Positions 49,278 to 59,085 of a DNA stretch of 64,000 nucleotides are shown in pieces. Each line of letters begins with the position of its first letter. Position 1 is the stretch's first letter. A program made the translations under genes and the position numbers. The stretch comes from DAINRZ01 sp964634885. GTDB lineage: Bacteria; Bacteroidota; Ignavibacteria; Kapaibacteriales; UBA2268. Where the stretch lies: assembly GCA_964634885.1 (NCBI GenBank), contig CAZWLN010000005.1:62001-126000 (forward strand), in the 5' to 3' direction. Below the pieces are notes generated by a model. The model searched no databases and had not been told where the DNA came from. It saw only the letters and a list, made by a program, of their open reading frames with translations.

Positions 49278-51611
49278 ATGGCTGGTGGTGGTGCAGGCAA
49301 AGTGTATTTCGTGTTGTATCTCGCGGTAGTTTTGGAACTTTTGATCATTATCGTTGAACGTGATGAAGCTGAAGAAGGTTTGCTTTCAAAGCAAAAGGAA
49401 ACAATGAAGATCGTAGAGAGTATCCTTTCCCAGTTGCAGGCAGGTTCCGGCTCTGAAGCAATCAACACCCGTCCCCAGGACGAGATCATGCTTCCGCCCG
49501 AAGGTGTTTCCAAGGATGTGATCGGTTTTGAGATCAGGCCTGATCGTACATACCTCATCGAAGTTGGTGTTACGGACATTTCTGCCGACATTGCAAGGAG
49601 GGAAGGTGAAACGGAGAAAGAATACAGCGAGAGATTGCTGAAGCTGATTAAGCTGGGCAACGTAATGGACCTGGAATACCAGATCTTTTACAATTCCAGC
49701 GAGGACCAATACAACGCTCCCGCGTTCCCTAATGAAGCCTATATTAAGGATCATAAGATCGATTTTGCTACGTATCAGCCCGGACAGCAGTTCAGCGACG
49801 ACCAGGGCAACACATGGCAGTTCATGGGTATGCAGAAACTCGTTCTTGACGAAGTTAAAACCTTCAACAATATTAATTTGAAGAATGTTAAACTGGAAGG
49901 ATTCGAACCAATCTATCCCAATGAGAAAAAAGTAATTGTCGGCCCTACCTATGCTCCACCGAACATCAGTTCCGACAGCATTTTCTACTATTCAAAAGAT
50001 GAAACGAGGTCACGTTCCGGTTCGACAAAAGACAGCAAACTGGCCAAAAGAGTGTTCTTTGTCAAGTTCCAACCCGACAAAGGCCGCGGAGGCTGGTACA
50101 AACTGCGCTTCAATTCGCACACGAGCAAGATCCTCGGCGTAAGAAAAGACGCAAAACCTGCCGAAGTTTCAGATGAAACAAAAGTTAACATCGGTACTGT
50201 ACAGCTTGCCGTTAAGGACCTCAGGAAAGTATTGAAAGAGCTCGGCTCAAAACTCGAAGAGTATGCACTTCCTTCGTCCGATATGCTGATTGAGCAGGGT
50301 AAATATGATAAATTCATCGACGATCTGGCTAAAGCAAAGGCCAACGCCGTAAGGAAAGCTGAAGATCCGCAGACCATTGCTTCAAACATCGACCTCTACG
50401 GATACATCGTTCAGCTCCTGGCTCCGGGCCAGTCCGTGAACTTCAGCCAGAACAAAGGCAGCATCGACTTCAACATCAGGGTAGTCAAGCCGAACATCGG
50501 TACACCCGAACCTGCAATCACTGTCAAAGACCAGACAAAATTCGAGCAGTTCCAAATGGCTCTTGATTTTGACATCAGTCCTTACAGCAGGGCCGGCGAG
50601 AATAAGATTGAAGGCCACATTTTCCAGGGTGGAAGCGAAGTAGCCAAACTCACAGACATTAAGCCCTATCAGGTATATAAGGGCGGTACGGTACCCGATT
50701 ACCTCAACAATAAGAGTGTAAGGTTTGTCGGATTTGTCGATAAGAAACTTCCTGCCGGGCAATATACAATGAAAATAGTCCACGGCTTCAAGGGTAAGGT
50801 CACCGACGAAACACGCAATCTCTATGTCTGCGAAGCCGGGCTGAATGACCAGAGCGAGAAGAAGATCAAAGGCATCGTTGTAAACAGGGCCTTTTACGGC
50901 AAAGAAATATACTTCGGAGCAGTACCAAAGAGTGACGGACAGAATATTGCAGCGAGTGAATTCAGGATTTACCTGAGAACCGATAAGAACATGATTAACC
51001 AGTCAGGTTATGTCCAGGGCCTCGACATTCCACAGGGTGGCGGCCTCAAGCTCACCTCCGGTGAAGACTCCGTAGTTGCCAAAGTTGTTTGGGTTGACCC
51101 GATTACAGACAAAGAAGTAATTCTCTACCAGGCCCAGTCGGCAATAGAGCAGCAACAGCCCACGATATCCTTCATGCGCGCTAAGATGGTGGTTACGACA
51201 ACCAGCCTCGAAGAAGGCCAGATTGAGATTACAGGCATTACGGTACTCAAATCGCAGCAAAGCAACGAGCCCGGCGACTTCTCACAGCTTGAGATCAATG
51301 CAAATGCAAGCGGCGACCTTAGCGGAAGAACGCCTAACAGTAAATATACATACAAACTCAGCGCTGCCAAATGCAGGCCAAACGACGACAAGGGCCGGGA
51401 ATCTGCCGACGTAACGGTAATCATACCCTTCAAGCTTGCTCCCAACGAGAACATTAACAGGAGAGACAAGCAGATTGCCCTGAGCGGCAATATCAGTGTA
51501 AGCGTTATTTCTACGGCAATCAACACCAAGAACGGCAAGCGCAGCAAGGCACTTACGATCTCACAGGGCTTCAATCCCAGCACAACAATTGGTTCCACAA
51601 AATCAAGATAA
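49278..51611 (+). CDS. GldM/PorM-like T9SS protein
   Basis: 777 residues. Like GldM it starts with MAGG, has a single N-terminal membrane helix (VYFVLYLAVVLELLIIIV, about 9-26) and then a long periplasmic part with helical then strand-rich domains; it is longer than the usual 500 or so. In the T9SS, PorM/GldM with PorL/GldL forms the energising motor that spans the periplasm. I see no GldL next to it, so the assignment rests on N-terminus, topology and the neighbourhood. Start has AAGGGAAA upstream. First gene of the operon with the two barrel-type proteins. Confidence 0.6.
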   Translation: MAGGGAGKVYFVLYLAVVLELLIIIVERDEAEEGLLSKQKETMKIVESILSQLQAGSGSEAINTRPQDEIMLPPEGVSKDVIGFEIRPDRTYLIEVGVTDISADIARREGETEKEYSERLLKLIKLGNVMDLEYQIFYNSSEDQYNAPAFPNEAYIKDHKIDFATYQPGQQFSDDQGNTWQFMGMQKLVLDEVKTFNNINLKNVKLEGFEPIYPNEKKVIVGPTYAPPNISSDSIFYYSKDETRSRSGSTKDSKLAKRVFFVKFQPDKGRGGWYKLRFNSHTSKILGVRKDAKPAEVSDETKVNIGTVQLAVKDLRKVLKELGSKLEEYALPSSDMLIEQGKYDKFIDDLAKAKANAVRKAEDPQTIASNIDLYGYIVQLLAPGQSVNFSQNKGSIDFNIRVVKPNIGTPEPAITVKDQTKFEQFQMALDFDISPYSRAGENKIEGHIFQGGSEVAKLTDIKPYQVYKGGTVPDYLNNKSVRFVGFVDKKLPAGQYTMKIVHGFKGKVTDETRNLYVCEAGLNDQSEKKIKGIVVNRAFYGKEIYFGAVPKSDGQNIAASEFRIYLRTDKNMINQSGYVQGLDIPQGGGLKLTSGEDSVVAKVVWVDPITDKEVILYQAQSAIEQQQPTISFMRAKMVVTTTSLEEGQIEITGITVLKSQQSNEPGDFSQLEINANASGDLSGRTPNSKYTYKLSAAKCRPNDDKGRESADVTVIIPFKLAPNENINRRDKQIALSGNISVSVISTAINTKNGKRSKALTISQGFNPSTTIGSTKSR

Positions 51612-51664
51612 TGGGGTAACTTAATATGAAATATGTATTTATATATAAATCAGGGAATATTAGA

Positions 51665-53377
51665 ATGAGGAATCTGGCATATTTAATTGTGTTGTCAATG
51701 ATATTCATCGCGGCAGAAGTTTTTTCTCAGCCCATTGAACCGGAATACAAGTTGATTAATTCGAACATAGAAGGGATAATTAAGAACCTCGATTCCTACA
51801 GGTTTGGGATGATCAATGTATATGAACTTAACGATATCTCTCAACGTATTGAGGACATGGTTAAGTCCTACGTAGGAACCCAGCAACAGATAAAGGTTGA
51901 CTCTTCCGTCATTTTCAGGTTCATCGAGACCTACGGACAGGATTGTTACAATGAGTTAAAGAGGAATATCCTGTCTGGTAATACAAATGCGGACCTTACT
52001 GACTGCTATCCCAGCGCTCTCGAAAAGGATTCGGTCAGCCTGATTATTGCGCCGACAACAGATTTCGGCGGTTTTAAATCAGCCTACCTGATTACAACAA
52101 AAAACAAGAACGAGAAAGTTAAAGGCGACATCATTGCCCTTGTACTTTCTAAGGAAAGAATTGACGCCACATCAGACCTGCAGATGGCTACAGATGAGAA
52201 ACTCATCTTTACTTTCATCGAAATGCAGGCAATCAAGGATCCACAGGATGAAACAGTTACATTGTTTTCCATTATGCAGAACAATCTCGACCAGGACAAC
52301 GTCACATCCGTAATCACAGAGCTTCAGGGCCAGGGTGAGAAATGGTATGTCTCAGAGATGTACGGCACAGCAACATCGCTTTACAAAGATGAAAAGAATA
52401 TTGACGACAACAAAGATGTACAGAAAACAATCAGGATTTCCGACGGACAGCCTTTCAACTATATTGGTAAAAACAATGAACTGATTGTAGGCCCGGACCT
52501 CATTGCCTGGCGCCAGTATCCATACGATCCTGCAACAGCACAGCAGGAAACAGCAACAAACGACAGCCTTCCGAAATACGGCGTTGAACTGAGATATGGC
52601 ATCGACGCCATCAACTACCCCGCATTCTGGAGTGAAAGATGGACATTGTCTGCTCTGTGGAAGAGCGTTAAACTTGGCCTTATCCTTCCAAAGTCAGGCT
52701 GGTCAAGTGTATTTACCGATCTGTTCTCACTCGAAAGAAGATTTACAACTGCCGGCGCCGGCATTGCTGCCAACTTTGATTTCCCCTTCCCGGTAATATC
52801 ATCGAGTGGTGTTTTCCACATCAATTTCGGCTATGTATCCGGCGATGCTGATGTCAGCCCGTTTAAAGAAGACAACAAAGAAAGGCTCGACACCAATTAT
52901 GCCATCGGTACAGTCGATCCGGCACCCGATTACCTGATCAGGGCCCACGGACAGTTACATTATACCTTCGGCATGAGCATCGACGAGAACTATATGCTCC
53001 GTTTAGGCCTCGGAGGAACCGTTTACAACGTTGAGACATGGGTTGACAGAATTGTCGAAGAACCAGACGAAAACGGCGATACCCAGAAGAAAGTAGTGTA
53101 TGCCAATTCGAAGAATGAAACATTCGGCGGCGTATCTGCAAAAGTAGAGTTTATGACAATTAAGAACTCTACACCTTACGGTTCCAGCCTCCAGTATTTT
53201 GACGAAACTCTCAGAGGCAATATCTGGCTTCAGATACCTGTCAGCTATAACAAATTCTTTTTAAGATTTGATTTGGATGGCTTCTTTTCACTCAGGAAAA
53301 ATAGCGATACCAGGCCCTGGGAATATAACAACAAGGCAATATTCATCCCGATGGCCAAGTTGATCTTTGTCTTTTAA
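51665..53377 (+). CDS. Envelope protein with C-terminal barrel, T9SS-associated (inferred)
   Basis: Start taken at ATG 51665, which begins a signal peptide (MRNLAYLIVLSMIFIAAEVFS) and has AGGGA upstream; a longer frame from 51626 adds 13 residues. About 570 residues. An N-terminal alpha/beta domain (to about 300) is followed by strands typical of a barrel (GVELRYGIDAI, TLSALWKSVKLGLILP, FHINFGYVSGD, YTFGMSID, MLRLGLGGTVYNV) ending in LIFVF. It starts 14 bases after the GldM-like stop (longer frame). No family recognised; the context suggests a GldN-position partner. Confidence 0.55.
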   Translation: MRNLAYLIVLSMIFIAAEVFSQPIEPEYKLINSNIEGIIKNLDSYRFGMINVYELNDISQRIEDMVKSYVGTQQQIKVDSSVIFRFIETYGQDCYNELKRNILSGNTNADLTDCYPSALEKDSVSLIIAPTTDFGGFKSAYLITTKNKNEKVKGDIIALVLSKERIDATSDLQMATDEKLIFTFIEMQAIKDPQDETVTLFSIMQNNLDQDNVTSVITELQGQGEKWYVSEMYGTATSLYKDEKNIDDNKDVQKTIRISDGQPFNYIGKNNELIVGPDLIAWRQYPYDPATAQQETATNDSLPKYGVELRYGIDAINYPAFWSERWTLSALWKSVKLGLILPKSGWSSVFTDLFSLERRFTTAGAGIAANFDFPFPVISSSGVFHINFGYVSGDADVSPFKEDNKERLDTNYAIGTVDPAPDYLIRAHGQLHYTFGMSIDENYMLRLGLGGTVYNVETWVDRIVEEPDENGDTQKKVVYANSKNETFGGVSAKVEFMTIKNSTPYGSSLQYFDETLRGNIWLQIPVSYNKFFLRFDLDGFFSLRKNSDTRPWEYNNKAIFIPMAKLIFVF

Positions 53378-53423
53378 TTAACAGTATTGGTAATAATTAG
53401 TAAAATAATATAAAGAAAAGACT

Positions 53424-54902
53424 ATGAGGAGATATTTAGCATTAATAGCATGCCTGACAGTTGTAATGGTTTCAAACCTGTCGTCAGAACCTAAGGATGA
53501 GATCAAAACAAAGGCAGAGTCATACACAAAAGACCTGACTGAATTAGATCCTGAGATCAAGGCGCTTTTCCCGAGATGGCGCGTTTGTGAACCGGAACTT
53601 CAGATCCAGATCAGGAGGGCCTTTGTTCTTGCAGGCTATAATAAAGCAGACCTCGATCAGGACAGGATCGAAGTGATTGCCATACCCAAAAGAAAACCCG
53701 AACCGGGCGTAACCGAACCCGAGCCTTACAGGATTCTGCATATCTCATGCGGTAAAGCCAGTATGAACGCTTCGGATATTAAAAAACACCTGCGCAAGGT
53801 CGAACCGATCCTTGCCGGCGACGCTGCATTCCTTAGCAACGACGAAAACCTCGAGTATAAGAGGGACTATTGCTACGAAGATATACCCCCTGAGATTAGC
53901 CTGACAAAGCAGCAGCAGCAGGCGGTCATCGAATGGCTTGCACCTACAACAGTAAGCCATGCCTTTACCCTGTCGCTTTTCGAACAGACTCTGAAAATCG
54001 GAAGCAGCGGTTTCTGGATTAAGAACTACTTCGGTAACGACCAGATTGGCTATCCTTTCTGGGCTCCCGGCGAAGCAAAAGTCATCCTGAAAAGGCCCCT
54101 CTATAAGAATACTTTCGGCGACGAATATACAAAGATGGCAATCCCTTATCTTATCGATGCTTACTTAGGTGTTGGCTACAGCAACTATGCCGGCCTTGAT
54201 AAGAATAATAACCTTCTTAGCTGGGTTGACCCCAGGAAATTGAACGTATATCCCGGCGGAAAAGTTATTGGCGGATTCGACTTCAGTATGCCGTTCCATC
54301 CACAGGCCGGTGTCCACTTCAACGTAGAAGTGCCCCTGACGAGCCTGGACAATAACAAAAGAATCGAATTGAAAGATTACGCCCTGTACAATAAGACAAT
54401 CAATTATGACGCTTTACCTGAAGACGCCGACAGTATGAATTACAACCAGGTTGCTCCCATTCTGAGACAGTCGGGACAGATATCATTATTCTATAATTTC
54501 TGGTTCGGCAAAACACAGCCTGAAAACTTCCTCAGGGTTGACCTTGGTCTCTGCTACACCGAAGTCAGAGAAATGGGGCTTTACTACGCCAAAGGTTCCG
54601 GCATCAGCATTCCAACTTTAACAAAAAATGGAGCAAGCAAGGAAACACCTTTAAGGACATACAAACCGAATGAATTCGGTGATTGGCTCTATCTGAAAGT
54701 CGAGTACCGCAATTCCGCTTCCTATCCTTTCGGATTCAGCGCACAGTACTCAAACCAGATATTGCTCAGCAGGATTTATCTGCCTATCTTCTCCGATTGG
54801 CTGATGCTCGAAGCAAAGTATTCGACTCCTTTGAGAGGCGTAAGGCCTTACGAAGTTGATAAGTTCTTCATGGTATCACCCGTATTAAGAATAACAATAT
54901 AA
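53424..54902 (+). CDS. Predicted outer-membrane protein in the GldM-like operon
   Basis: 492 residues with a signal peptide to SNLSS. The N-terminal 130 residues form a soluble domain (LFPRWRVCEPELQIQIRRAFVLAG, YRILHISCGKASMNASDIKKHL), and the rest is strand-rich (HAFTLSLFEQTLKIGSSGFWIKNYFG, GQISLFYNFWFG, FLRVDLGLCYTEV), ending FMVSPVLRITI. It does not look like classical GldN, whose fold is small; it may be a barrel-domain relative of the preceding gene. Followed by a strong terminator. Confidence 0.55.
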   Translation: MRRYLALIACLTVVMVSNLSSEPKDEIKTKAESYTKDLTELDPEIKALFPRWRVCEPELQIQIRRAFVLAGYNKADLDQDRIEVIAIPKRKPEPGVTEPEPYRILHISCGKASMNASDIKKHLRKVEPILAGDAAFLSNDENLEYKRDYCYEDIPPEISLTKQQQQAVIEWLAPTTVSHAFTLSLFEQTLKIGSSGFWIKNYFGNDQIGYPFWAPGEAKVILKRPLYKNTFGDEYTKMAIPYLIDAYLGVGYSNYAGLDKNNNLLSWVDPRKLNVYPGGKVIGGFDFSMPFHPQAGVHFNVEVPLTSLDNNKRIELKDYALYNKTINYDALPEDADSMNYNQVAPILRQSGQISLFYNFWFGKTQPENFLRVDLGLCYTEVREMGLYYAKGSGISIPTLTKNGASKETPLRTYKPNEFGDWLYLKVEYRNSASYPFGFSAQYSNQILLSRIYLPIFSDWLMLEAKYSTPLRGVRPYEVDKFFMVSPVLRITI

Positions 54903-54919
54903 GAGACAATAAAAATAAT

Positions 54920-54964
54920 GCCCTTAACAGATTCGGAAACGGTTTGTTAGGGGCGTTTTTTTTT
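54920..54964 (+). terminator. Terminator of the GldM-like operon
   Basis: GCCCTTAACA / TGTTAGGGGC arms (one wobble pair) around 15 bases, followed by a run of nine T after one G. Confidence 0.85.
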
Positions 54965-54984
54965 AAAATAGAAACGCGGATAGA

Positions 54985-56349
54985 ATGAAAACTTTCAAAA
55001 GCAGCATAATAGAGGTTTTAATTTTACTCTTCTCTTATACGGCACTCATTGCCGGCGGCAGTACATCCGAGCAGCAGGACTCGACCCTTAACATAAAGGA
55101 CCTCATCAACCAGGCTAAGATCAAGTCTGCAAAGTCTGAGGTGGAACTGACGATAAAGAATGCCGATATGTCGGGATTCCCAATAATCAAACTCATCGTC
55201 GAAGCATTCAACAAGTACGGAGACCCACTCGATACGCTCTATGCAGGCGACCTGACAATCGTCGAGAACGGGAAGGAAAAGAAAATACTATCCGTCGAGA
55301 AACTGCCGGCGAAAAGCATTGTCCTTGTGGATTTCGTGTTCATCATCGACCAGACCGGTTCCATGCAAAAATACATCGACGACGTACGGAAGAACATCCT
55401 CAGGTTTACATCGGCGCTTCAAAGAAGAGGTATCGATTACCGAATCAGCCTGATCCTGTTCTCGGACATTGTCGATGAGGTCTTTCCGTTTACTGAGAAT
55501 GTCGAAGAGTTCAAAGGCTGGTTGTCCAAGGTCAAAGCCGGCGGCGGTAAAGACGAGAAGGAAAACTCGCTCGAGGCAATTAAGATGGGATCGTCACTAA
55601 GTTTCAGGCACATTGCCGACAAGGTTCTGATCATTCTTACCGATGCACCCTATCATCAAAAGGGTGAAAACGGCGTCGGCAAAACCGAAGAGACCACACA
55701 ATCCATTCTGAAAATACTCGTTGACGGCGATATGCGCCTTTTCTCCATCATTCCCAAGGGACTGAGCGAGTACGAGTTCATGTCGGAGAGAACGAGAGGC
55801 AACACTGGATACATCGGCTATCCTTTCTCGTCGATTCTCGACAGGTTCTCGAGCCAGCTTACCAATCTTTATGTATTGAAATACAACACTTCGGAAGCAA
55901 CACTGCCCGACTCGCTCAATATTACAATACTTGACAAAGAGAAACAGGTACTGGTAAAGAACACTGTCCAGATAATGGCCCTTGCAAACGGCGAGAAACT
56001 GAAACCATATGTCCTGGAAAACCTCCTGTACGGCACTAACAGTTACAGCCTGACCGATACGGTCAGGGAGCTTGACCTGCTTGCAGAATACTTTCTCAAG
56101 AAGCAGGACCTGATGATAATCATCGAAGGCCACACCGACAGCAGGGGTAGGCTCGCCACCAATATGCTCCTGTCCAACAGAAGGGCAGAAAGTGTTAAAG
56201 GCTACTTAGTTAAAAAGGGAATAGCTGCCGCCAGGATCAAAACCGTAGGACACGGCCCAACCAAACCCATTGCCTCTAATAATACCGAAGAAGGCAGGAA
56301 ATTGAACCGGCGGACGGAAGTTTACATTACTCAAAAGAAGGAAAAGTAA
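54985..56349 (+). CDS. vWA-OmpA protein
   Basis: 454 residues with a signal-like N-terminus but no lipobox Cys. A vWA domain (about 112-290) has the MIDAS DQTGSM (Asp122) and ILTDAPYH; the OmpA domain (about 340-454) has IEGHTDSRG, LSNRRAESVKGYL and NRRTEVYI. It should be a periplasmic or outer-membrane-associated, peptidoglycan-binding protein. It lies 82 bases past the GldM-like operon terminator, so it may be read-through or have its own promoter. Third of three such proteins in 15 kb, but with a different N-terminal part from the other two. Confidence 0.85.
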   Translation: MKTFKSSIIEVLILLFSYTALIAGGSTSEQQDSTLNIKDLINQAKIKSAKSEVELTIKNADMSGFPIIKLIVEAFNKYGDPLDTLYAGDLTIVENGKEKKILSVEKLPAKSIVLVDFVFIIDQTGSMQKYIDDVRKNILRFTSALQRRGIDYRISLILFSDIVDEVFPFTENVEEFKGWLSKVKAGGGKDEKENSLEAIKMGSSLSFRHIADKVLIILTDAPYHQKGENGVGKTEETTQSILKILVDGDMRLFSIIPKGLSEYEFMSERTRGNTGYIGYPFSSILDRFSSQLTNLYVLKYNTSEATLPDSLNITILDKEKQVLVKNTVQIMALANGEKLKPYVLENLLYGTNSYSLTDTVRELDLLAEYFLKKQDLMIIIEGHTDSRGRLATNMLLSNRRAESVKGYLVKKGIAAARIKTVGHGPTKPIASNNTEEGRKLNRRTEVYITQKKEK

Positions 56350-56361
56350 AAAAAATAGAAC

Positions 56362-56396
56362 AAAAAAAGGGGCCTGTGATTAAGCCCCTTTTTTTT
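56362..56396. terminator. Strong bidirectional terminator
   Basis: AAAAAAAGGGGC / GCCCCTTTTTTT, 12 perfect pairs, between the vWA-OmpA gene and pyrE. Confidence 0.9.
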
Positions 56397-56411
56397 ACTG
56401 GTGAGTATGCT

Positions 56412-56942
56412 TTATGCGCCGACAATCTTTTTTATCTCCGACATTGTAAACAGAGGATACAACTCAATTCCTATTTCATTAAGGCTTTTCACTCCACCGC
56501 TTTCCCTGTCGATGACGCAAACGGCTTTTGTGATGTCGGCGCCTAGCGCCCTGAGGTCGCCTGCGCTGATCACCACTTGTCCGCCGCTGGTTACGACGTC
56601 TTCGACGACAAGGAGTTTTTTACCGTTAATTACCGGTCCTTCGGCCAATTTATTTGTTCCGTACTGTTTTGCCTGTTTCCTTACAAATACGCAGGGTTTT
56701 TGGGTTATATGCGACAAAGCGGTAGCCAGTGGTATGCCGCCCATCTCTAAGCCTGCTAGAATGTCGAATTCGAAGTTAATGGTCCCGGCTATGTGGCGTG
56801 CAATTTCGAAAAGCAGCGATGGCTTGCTCTCAAACTGGTATTTGTCGAAATATTCGTTGCTGATGGCGCCGGAGCGCAATTCGAAACGTCCTGTCAGGTG
56901 TGATGCATTGTAAATTTCTGTTGCTAATTCATTTCTGTTCAT
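56412..56942 (-). CDS. pyrE: Orotate phosphoribosyltransferase
   Basis: 176 residues, with GAGGACTTA before ATG 56942. The PRPP motif LLVVEDVVTSGGQ, the NEYFDKYQ region and FVRKQAKQYGT loop are typical of PyrE. It makes OMP from orotate and PRPP, in pyrimidine synthesis. Located 12 bases downstream of the third vWA-OmpA gene, a curious partner; the two probably share a transcript. No other pyr genes are near. Confidence 0.94.
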   Translation of the reverse strand: MNRNELATEIYNASHLTGRFELRSGAISNEYFDKYQFESKPSLLFEIARHIAGTINFEFDILAGLEMGGIPLATALSHITQKPCVFVRKQAKQYGTNKLAEGPVINGKKLLVVEDVVTSGGQVVISAGDLRALGADITKAVCVIDRESGGVKSLNEIGIELYPLFTMSEIKKIVGA

Positions 56943-56954
56943 TAAGTCCTCAGT

Positions 56955-59072
56955 CTATTTTGATATTATTAAAAATTCTGTCCTGCGGTTACGTGCTTTG
57001 TGTTCCTCCGTGTCGTTAGGCACGACAGGAACAGTCTCGCCGAAACCTTTGTATTTCAGGCGCCAGTGTTTGACGCCAAGTTTAATCAGTTCCTGCATTA
57101 CTACCTGGGCACGCCTTTCTGACAGATCCTGGTTAAATTCGTCGGTACCAGTCGAGTCTGTGTGCCCTTGTACTTCTATCCTTACTTTCGGGAAGGCAAG
57201 AAGTTCGTCGGCTATTTCTTCGATTATATGATAGGATTCGGGTTTAATGACGGCTTGGTCGAAGTCAAAGAGTATCGGCATAGAGAATTTGTTCCCGTCG
57301 AATCCGTAAGGTACACCGCCGTCTCCGGTATTCTTGTTACCACCGTCCCCGGTGTTCTTGTTCCCGCCGTCCCCGGTATTCTTGTTTCCACCGTCACCGG
57401 TGTTTTTGTTTCCGCCATCTCCGGTATTCTTGTTTCCGCCATCTCCGGTGTTTTTGTTACCGCCATCTCCGGTGTTTTTGTTACCGCCATCTCCGGTGTT
57501 TTTGTTACCGCCATCGCCTGTATTCTTGTTACCACCGTCCCCGGTGTTCTTGTTACCGCCATCTCCGGTGTTTTTGTTACCGCCATCGCCTGTATTCTTG
57601 TTACCACCGTCCCCGGTGTTTTTATTCCCGCCGTCTCCGGTGTTCTTGTTACCACCGTCGCCAGTGTTCTTGTTTCCGCCATCGCCAGTGTTTTTGTTAC
57701 CACCGTCCCCGGTGTTTTTGTTACCACCGTCAGCAATTAATTTTCCACCGTCGCCTGTGTTTTTATTGCCGTCGTTGTCTTTGTTGCCCTTGTCAGCAAT
57801 GAGTTTATTAATATCGTCATTATTGCCGCCGTCGCCGGTATTATTCATGTCCCCATTGTTTCCGGAGTTGTTGTCTGCATCGTTGCTTGCCAGGAATGCG
57901 TCAATATTTGAATTGTCGTCACCATCAAGGCCGCCCAGGAAGTCGTTGTTTGTCAGGTCGGAGTTATTACTATTATTAGCTAATAAATAGTCCCGGATGC
58001 CGGAAGTTTCATACTGTCCACGGGCAAACAGGGTGTCGAGGCGTTTTGGAGTATTGAGTGAGACAGCTACGCTGTGTAAGCCCCAGTAATAGGGAGGCCT
58101 GTATTCAACGAGATAAAAGTACTTCAGGCTCATGTATATGTCCCTGAAGATTGCCACGAGGTCCTTTTTGGAGTATGCTTTATAATATTTGCCGCCGGTT
58201 TGTTGGGCCAGGTATTTAAGCATGTCGCTTTTAGCGTAGCCGAAAGCAACAGTGAAGATATATACTTTATTGCCGTTAGCTTTCTTCAGGAGGGTGTCGA
58301 TGTCGTTCTGGGAATAGTTGTCGTCGCCGTCAGTGAAGATGACCAGGACACGGGGCACGTCTCCGGGTGTGTCTTTCAACAGATCGACTGACTTCATGGC
58401 GGCGTCATAGACGGCAGAGAACTGGCCAACCCCTTCTTTGTATTTTGTCCTGTAGAGGTTGAGTATTTTCCCGGTATCTTTTTCGAGGGGTACCTTCAGA
58501 AGGAAGTCCCTTGTGAATGAGCTGAGGGCGATGTTGTCGTACTTTGATTTGAGCTTAACAAACATCTCGGTACCTTCGAAGAGTACGTTCATGATTGCTG
58601 CCATAGAGCCGCTGTAATCGACTGTAAGAACAAGGTTGTAAGGAATGGAGTCGTTTGCGCCGTATTCCCTGACGGTGAATTTTTCAATCTGCCGGTGTTT
58701 TCTTCTGACCCTTCCGAGTGTTTCGTCAACCCGTGTCCAGTAATTGATTTTCGGCTCTTTAAGGTTGGGTTCTGCCATGTTTGTAACGAAGTGCCCGAGG
58801 GAATCATAGACCCTGGTGTAAAGTTTAATGTTTTCGGGGTACCCTGTGGTGTCAATCCTGTATATATCGAAAATCAGCTTATTATGGTCAACCGAGTCAA
58901 TCGGCATAGTGCTGCTGATGTACACATCGGTCAGGGAATCTGCCAGGTCCAGGTCCTTAACGGATTCCATGAACTCATAGTTCTCAAGTTGTTTGGGGCC
59001 GCTGCACGACAGGAGAGTGAGTGCTGCCGCCATCACCAGGAAAGCTATATTGAAACCGGGTTTGCTGTTCAT
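56955..59072 (-). CDS. vWA-OmpA lipoprotein with a Gly/Asn repeat linker
   Basis: 705 residues, with GAGGAT before ATG 59072. Lipobox LLSCS (Cys23), an N-terminal domain homologous to that of the protein at 44816 (YPENIKLYTRVYDSLGHFVTNMA), a vWA domain (about 145-325) with MIDAS DYSGSM (Asp152) and IFTDGDDN, then an Asn/Asp-rich region with 17 contiguous GGNKNTGD repeats (about 451-586) and an OmpA domain (about 600-705, VQGHTDSTG, NRRTEFLI). An outer-membrane lipoprotein whose repeat may act as a flexible tether from membrane to peptidoglycan. Confidence 0.9.
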   Translation of the reverse strand: MNSKPGFNIAFLVMAAALTLLSCSGPKQLENYEFMESVKDLDLADSLTDVYISSTMPIDSVDHNKLIFDIYRIDTTGYPENIKLYTRVYDSLGHFVTNMAEPNLKEPKINYWTRVDETLGRVRRKHRQIEKFTVREYGANDSIPYNLVLTVDYSGSMAAIMNVLFEGTEMFVKLKSKYDNIALSSFTRDFLLKVPLEKDTGKILNLYRTKYKEGVGQFSAVYDAAMKSVDLLKDTPGDVPRVLVIFTDGDDNYSQNDIDTLLKKANGNKVYIFTVAFGYAKSDMLKYLAQQTGGKYYKAYSKKDLVAIFRDIYMSLKYFYLVEYRPPYYWGLHSVAVSLNTPKRLDTLFARGQYETSGIRDYLLANNSNNSDLTNNDFLGGLDGDDNSNIDAFLASNDADNNSGNNGDMNNTGDGGNNDDINKLIADKGNKDNDGNKNTGDGGKLIADGGNKNTGDGGNKNTGDGGNKNTGDGGNKNTGDGGNKNTGDGGNKNTGDGGNKNTGDGGNKNTGDGGNKNTGDGGNKNTGDGGNKNTGDGGNKNTGDGGNKNTGDGGNKNTGDGGNKNTGDGGNKNTGDGGNKNTGDGGVPYGFDGNKFSMPILFDFDQAVIKPESYHIIEEIADELLAFPKVRIEVQGHTDSTGTDEFNQDLSERRAQVVMQELIKLGVKHWRLKYKGFGETVPVVPNDTEEHKARNRRTEFLIISK
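57315..57722. repeat. Coding tandem repeat, 17 x 24 bp
   Basis: Exactly 408 bases made of 17 units of 24 bp, each encoding GGNKNTGD on the minus strand. Units differ at many synonymous positions (for example ccatct, ccatcg, ccgtcc) while the peptide is unchanged. A further unit lies apart to the right, after a KLIA interruption. Confidence 0.95.
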
Positions 59073-59085
59073 ATCCTCATTTTTT

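Noticed and set aside
57162..57740. Repetitive open frames in other readings of the 24-bp array
   Set aside because: 24 is a multiple of three, so all frames stay open through the repeat; only the minus frame with vWA and OmpA domains is real.
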